From NCBI RefSeq assembly GCF_964030975.1, contig NZ_CAXIQH010000002.1, forward strand, positions 1 to 64,000: 64,000 bases of DNA. Direction: 5' to 3'. A program made the translations under genes and the position numbers. Shown here piece after piece: positions 62,179-64,000 of the stretch (positions within the stretch are counted from its first letter, which is position 1; every line of letters begins with the position of its first letter). This DNA comes from Tisiphia sp964030975. Its GTDB lineage: Bacteria > Pseudomonadota > Alphaproteobacteria > Rickettsiales > Rickettsiaceae. Under the pieces are notes generated by a model, which saw only the letters and a program-made list of their open reading frames with translations, was not told the origin of the DNA and ran no database searches.

Positions 62179-64000
62179 GTATACTTGCAGCAAAACTGCA
62201 TAACTCTATTAAATTTTTTTGGTAGTATGAATTTATTTTATAAATTTGGGTTCCTACTATGCAAATATCACCGATTAGTAAAAAAACTGGTTGAAAAACT
62301 ATCAGTTATACTATAACATTTCAATTATTAAACGTAATGAATGAATCAAAATGAAAAAGCCAAAAGTAGCGACCTTAAGTGCTGAGGAACGAGAAGAACT
62401 AATACAACATATTAAGGCAAGTTCATTAACAGGAGATGATCAGCAAGCGGTGATAGAACTTGTGAAATTTTGTAACGAACTAATAGACAAGCTAGCATCA
62501 TCAAACATCAGTATAAATAAGCTTAAGGAGATGATGATTGGTTTTAAGGCAGATAACAAAAAAAAGATAGTTCAGATTCATTAAAAGAACCACCGAGTGA
62601 ATCTGATAATAAGAATGGTGGTAATGAAGAAGAGTACGATGAGTCCAAGAAGAGAGATCGCAGTAATTGGCAAGGTAAATATGGATTTGATGATTATCAG
62701 GATGCGAATACCAGCTATTTATCTCCTGAGAATTTTTGTAGTGGTGATAGCTGTCCTCACTGTGATAATGGTAAACTCTATAATAGTGAAGCTAGAAAAT
62801 TGCTACAATTTACAGGTAATGCTCCAATTACAGTCAACAGATATGTAAAGAAAACGTTACGCTGTAATGCTTGCGATTATACAGTTATGAACAATAAAAA
62901 TATCAACAAATGGACAAATAGTAGCAAAAGTGCAATAGTGTTACAAAAGACCTACGGTACTCCCTTCTATCGTTTATCTAGGTTGCAAAGTTTAAGCGGG
63001 GTTCCTGTATCCCATAGCTCGTTGTGGCAACAATATTTAGATGTTTGGCAAGAAGGTGGTGGAGCTGAAATTTACAGGGTATTATTGGAAATGGCTGCCG
63101 AATGTAGTTCACTGAACCTTGATGATACTAGAGCCAGGATTTTAGAAATTACTGTAGCCAATAAAAAATTACGTACTCAAAATAAGAAAGGACGCAGCTG
63201 TTATACCACTACTATATGTGCTAAAACTACAAATAATGAGGTGATAGTTTTATATTTTACCGGTAATAAGCATGGCGGGGAAAATATTGGTAACGTACTA
63301 AAGAATCGTAAGAATAGGACTGATTCTATTCATTTAATGACTGATGCAAGTAACAATAATAACCCGGTATTATCAGAAGCAGATAAAGAATTACTGGCAA
63401 TAATAGTGATGATCAATTGTTTGTCACATGGGCAGAGAAAATTTACAGAGAATGAACCATATTACCCTGAAGAATGCGGATATTTTCTCAAACAGACTGG
63501 TGGGATTTACCATAATGAACATCAATGTAAAGAGATGAGCCTTGAGGAAAAGCTGAAGTACCATCAGGAACATAGCAGTAAATATATAGAAAACATATAT
63601 AACAAAATAGACGAATTATTTAACGACAAGAAAGTTGAGCCTAATAGTAGGTTTGGGCAAGCTATGAAATATTGGTTAAATAATAAAGAAGGTTTGACGC
63701 AATTTTTGAAAATTCCAGTTAGCAGTCTTGATAATAATTGGGCTGAGAGGTCACTACGTACCATTATTTTACAAAGGAAGAATTCATTATTCTTTAAAAC
63801 AATCAATAGTGCTGAGATACATAGTGGTCTGTATAGTATAGTAAAGACTTGTAGTGAGAACGAGATCAATGCCTTTAAATATTTAAATTGGCTGCAAGAG
63901 CAGAGCAGCAAAGCAAAGAAGCATCCTACGAATTATACGCCTTTTGCCTATGCAAGATATATAAATAATACGGAATTAATCGAGACGGCAGCTTAAATGA
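62179..64000. mobile_element. IS66-family element, copy E (partial at window edge)
   Basis: Begins GTATACTTGCAGCAAAACTG after ACTATATC. The tnpC end comes first here, so this copy is inverted relative to copies C and D; its tnpA/tnpB side lies beyond 64000. The transposase gene is complete. Confidence 0.93.
62351..63996 (+). CDS. tnpC: IS66 TnpC transposase, -1 frameshifted
   Basis: Clearest copy for the frameshift. The first frame runs from ATG 62351 to TAA 62582-62584. The A-AAA-AAG heptamer is at 62560-62566, with AAA and AAG as zero-frame codons. The -1 frame (DSSDSLKEPPSESDNKNGGN) is open from there to 63996, total 548 codons. Zinc-finger cysteines CPHC (about 145) and CNAC, LNLDDTRARIL, HLMTDASNNN and NNWAERSLRTI are all present. 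Same length and layout as the copies at 5502 and 27266. Confidence 0.9.

Overview
The window is AT-rich and its housekeeping genes (ftsZ, fumC, leuS, typA, murE/murF/mraY, tuf followed by the S10-spc-alpha ribosomal cluster) read as an alphaproteobacterial Rickettsiales genome. Gene content, the FtsZ and EF-Tu protein styles, palindromic elements placed inside or against genes, and the large transposon load suggest a Rickettsiaceae endosymbiont (Rickettsia, Tisiphia or Megaira type). The family assignment is inference from recognisable proteins, not from a database search.

Layout. 1-7.8 kb is a graveyard of mobile DNA: IS66 inside IS66, a VapBC-type module, a group II intron reverse transcriptase broken by small elements, IS21 and IS701 remnants, and one complete IS66. 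7.9-20 kb holds ftsZ, fumC, a DUF2278 protein, a second toxin-antitoxin pair, leuS, an orphan SF1 helicase and an MFS transporter. 20.1-25.8 kb is a murE-murF-mraY peptidoglycan operon with a DNA methyltransferase and a broken companion gene wedged between murE and murF. 26-30 kb is a HAD-like gene split by a second complete IS66. 30.1-32.7 kb carries a Phd/PIN pair and typA. 32.8-35.7 kb is a nest of transposons (IS630 containing IS5 containing a small element) bounded by 100-bp inverted repeats. 35.8-43 kb carries a type I secretion pair, yidD, four tRNAs, nfuA and rlmB. 43.1-59.4 kb is tuf plus the ribosomal protein cluster, secY, adk, rpoA and rpsT. 59.4-64 kb is repeats, a glycosyltransferase, an IS701 relic and a partial IS66.

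The most informative content is the non-autonomous DNA. A ~140-bp element with TA target duplications occurs 11 times and shares its ends with the IS630 copy at 33563-35107, so IS630 is the likely mobiliser. A second family (41649-41764 and 52064-52208) shares its ends with the IS5-type copy. A 237-bp element (7411-7647 and 59614-59850) has 8-bp target duplications. Several insertions are protein-neutral: one sits in the stop codon of rplF and one immediately before the stop of yidD, both turning TAA into TAG, and a palindrome is spliced in frame into the LeuRS editing domain.

The IS66 family here is itself unusual. tnpA-tnpB and the transposase gene face each other, the inverted repeats are about 90 bp, and every transposase copy needs a -1 frameshift at a canonical A-AAA-AAG heptamer. 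Three separate PIN-domain toxin-antitoxin modules, a type I secretion pair and a YidD protein complete the picture of a host-associated bacterium with a repeat-riddled but functional core.
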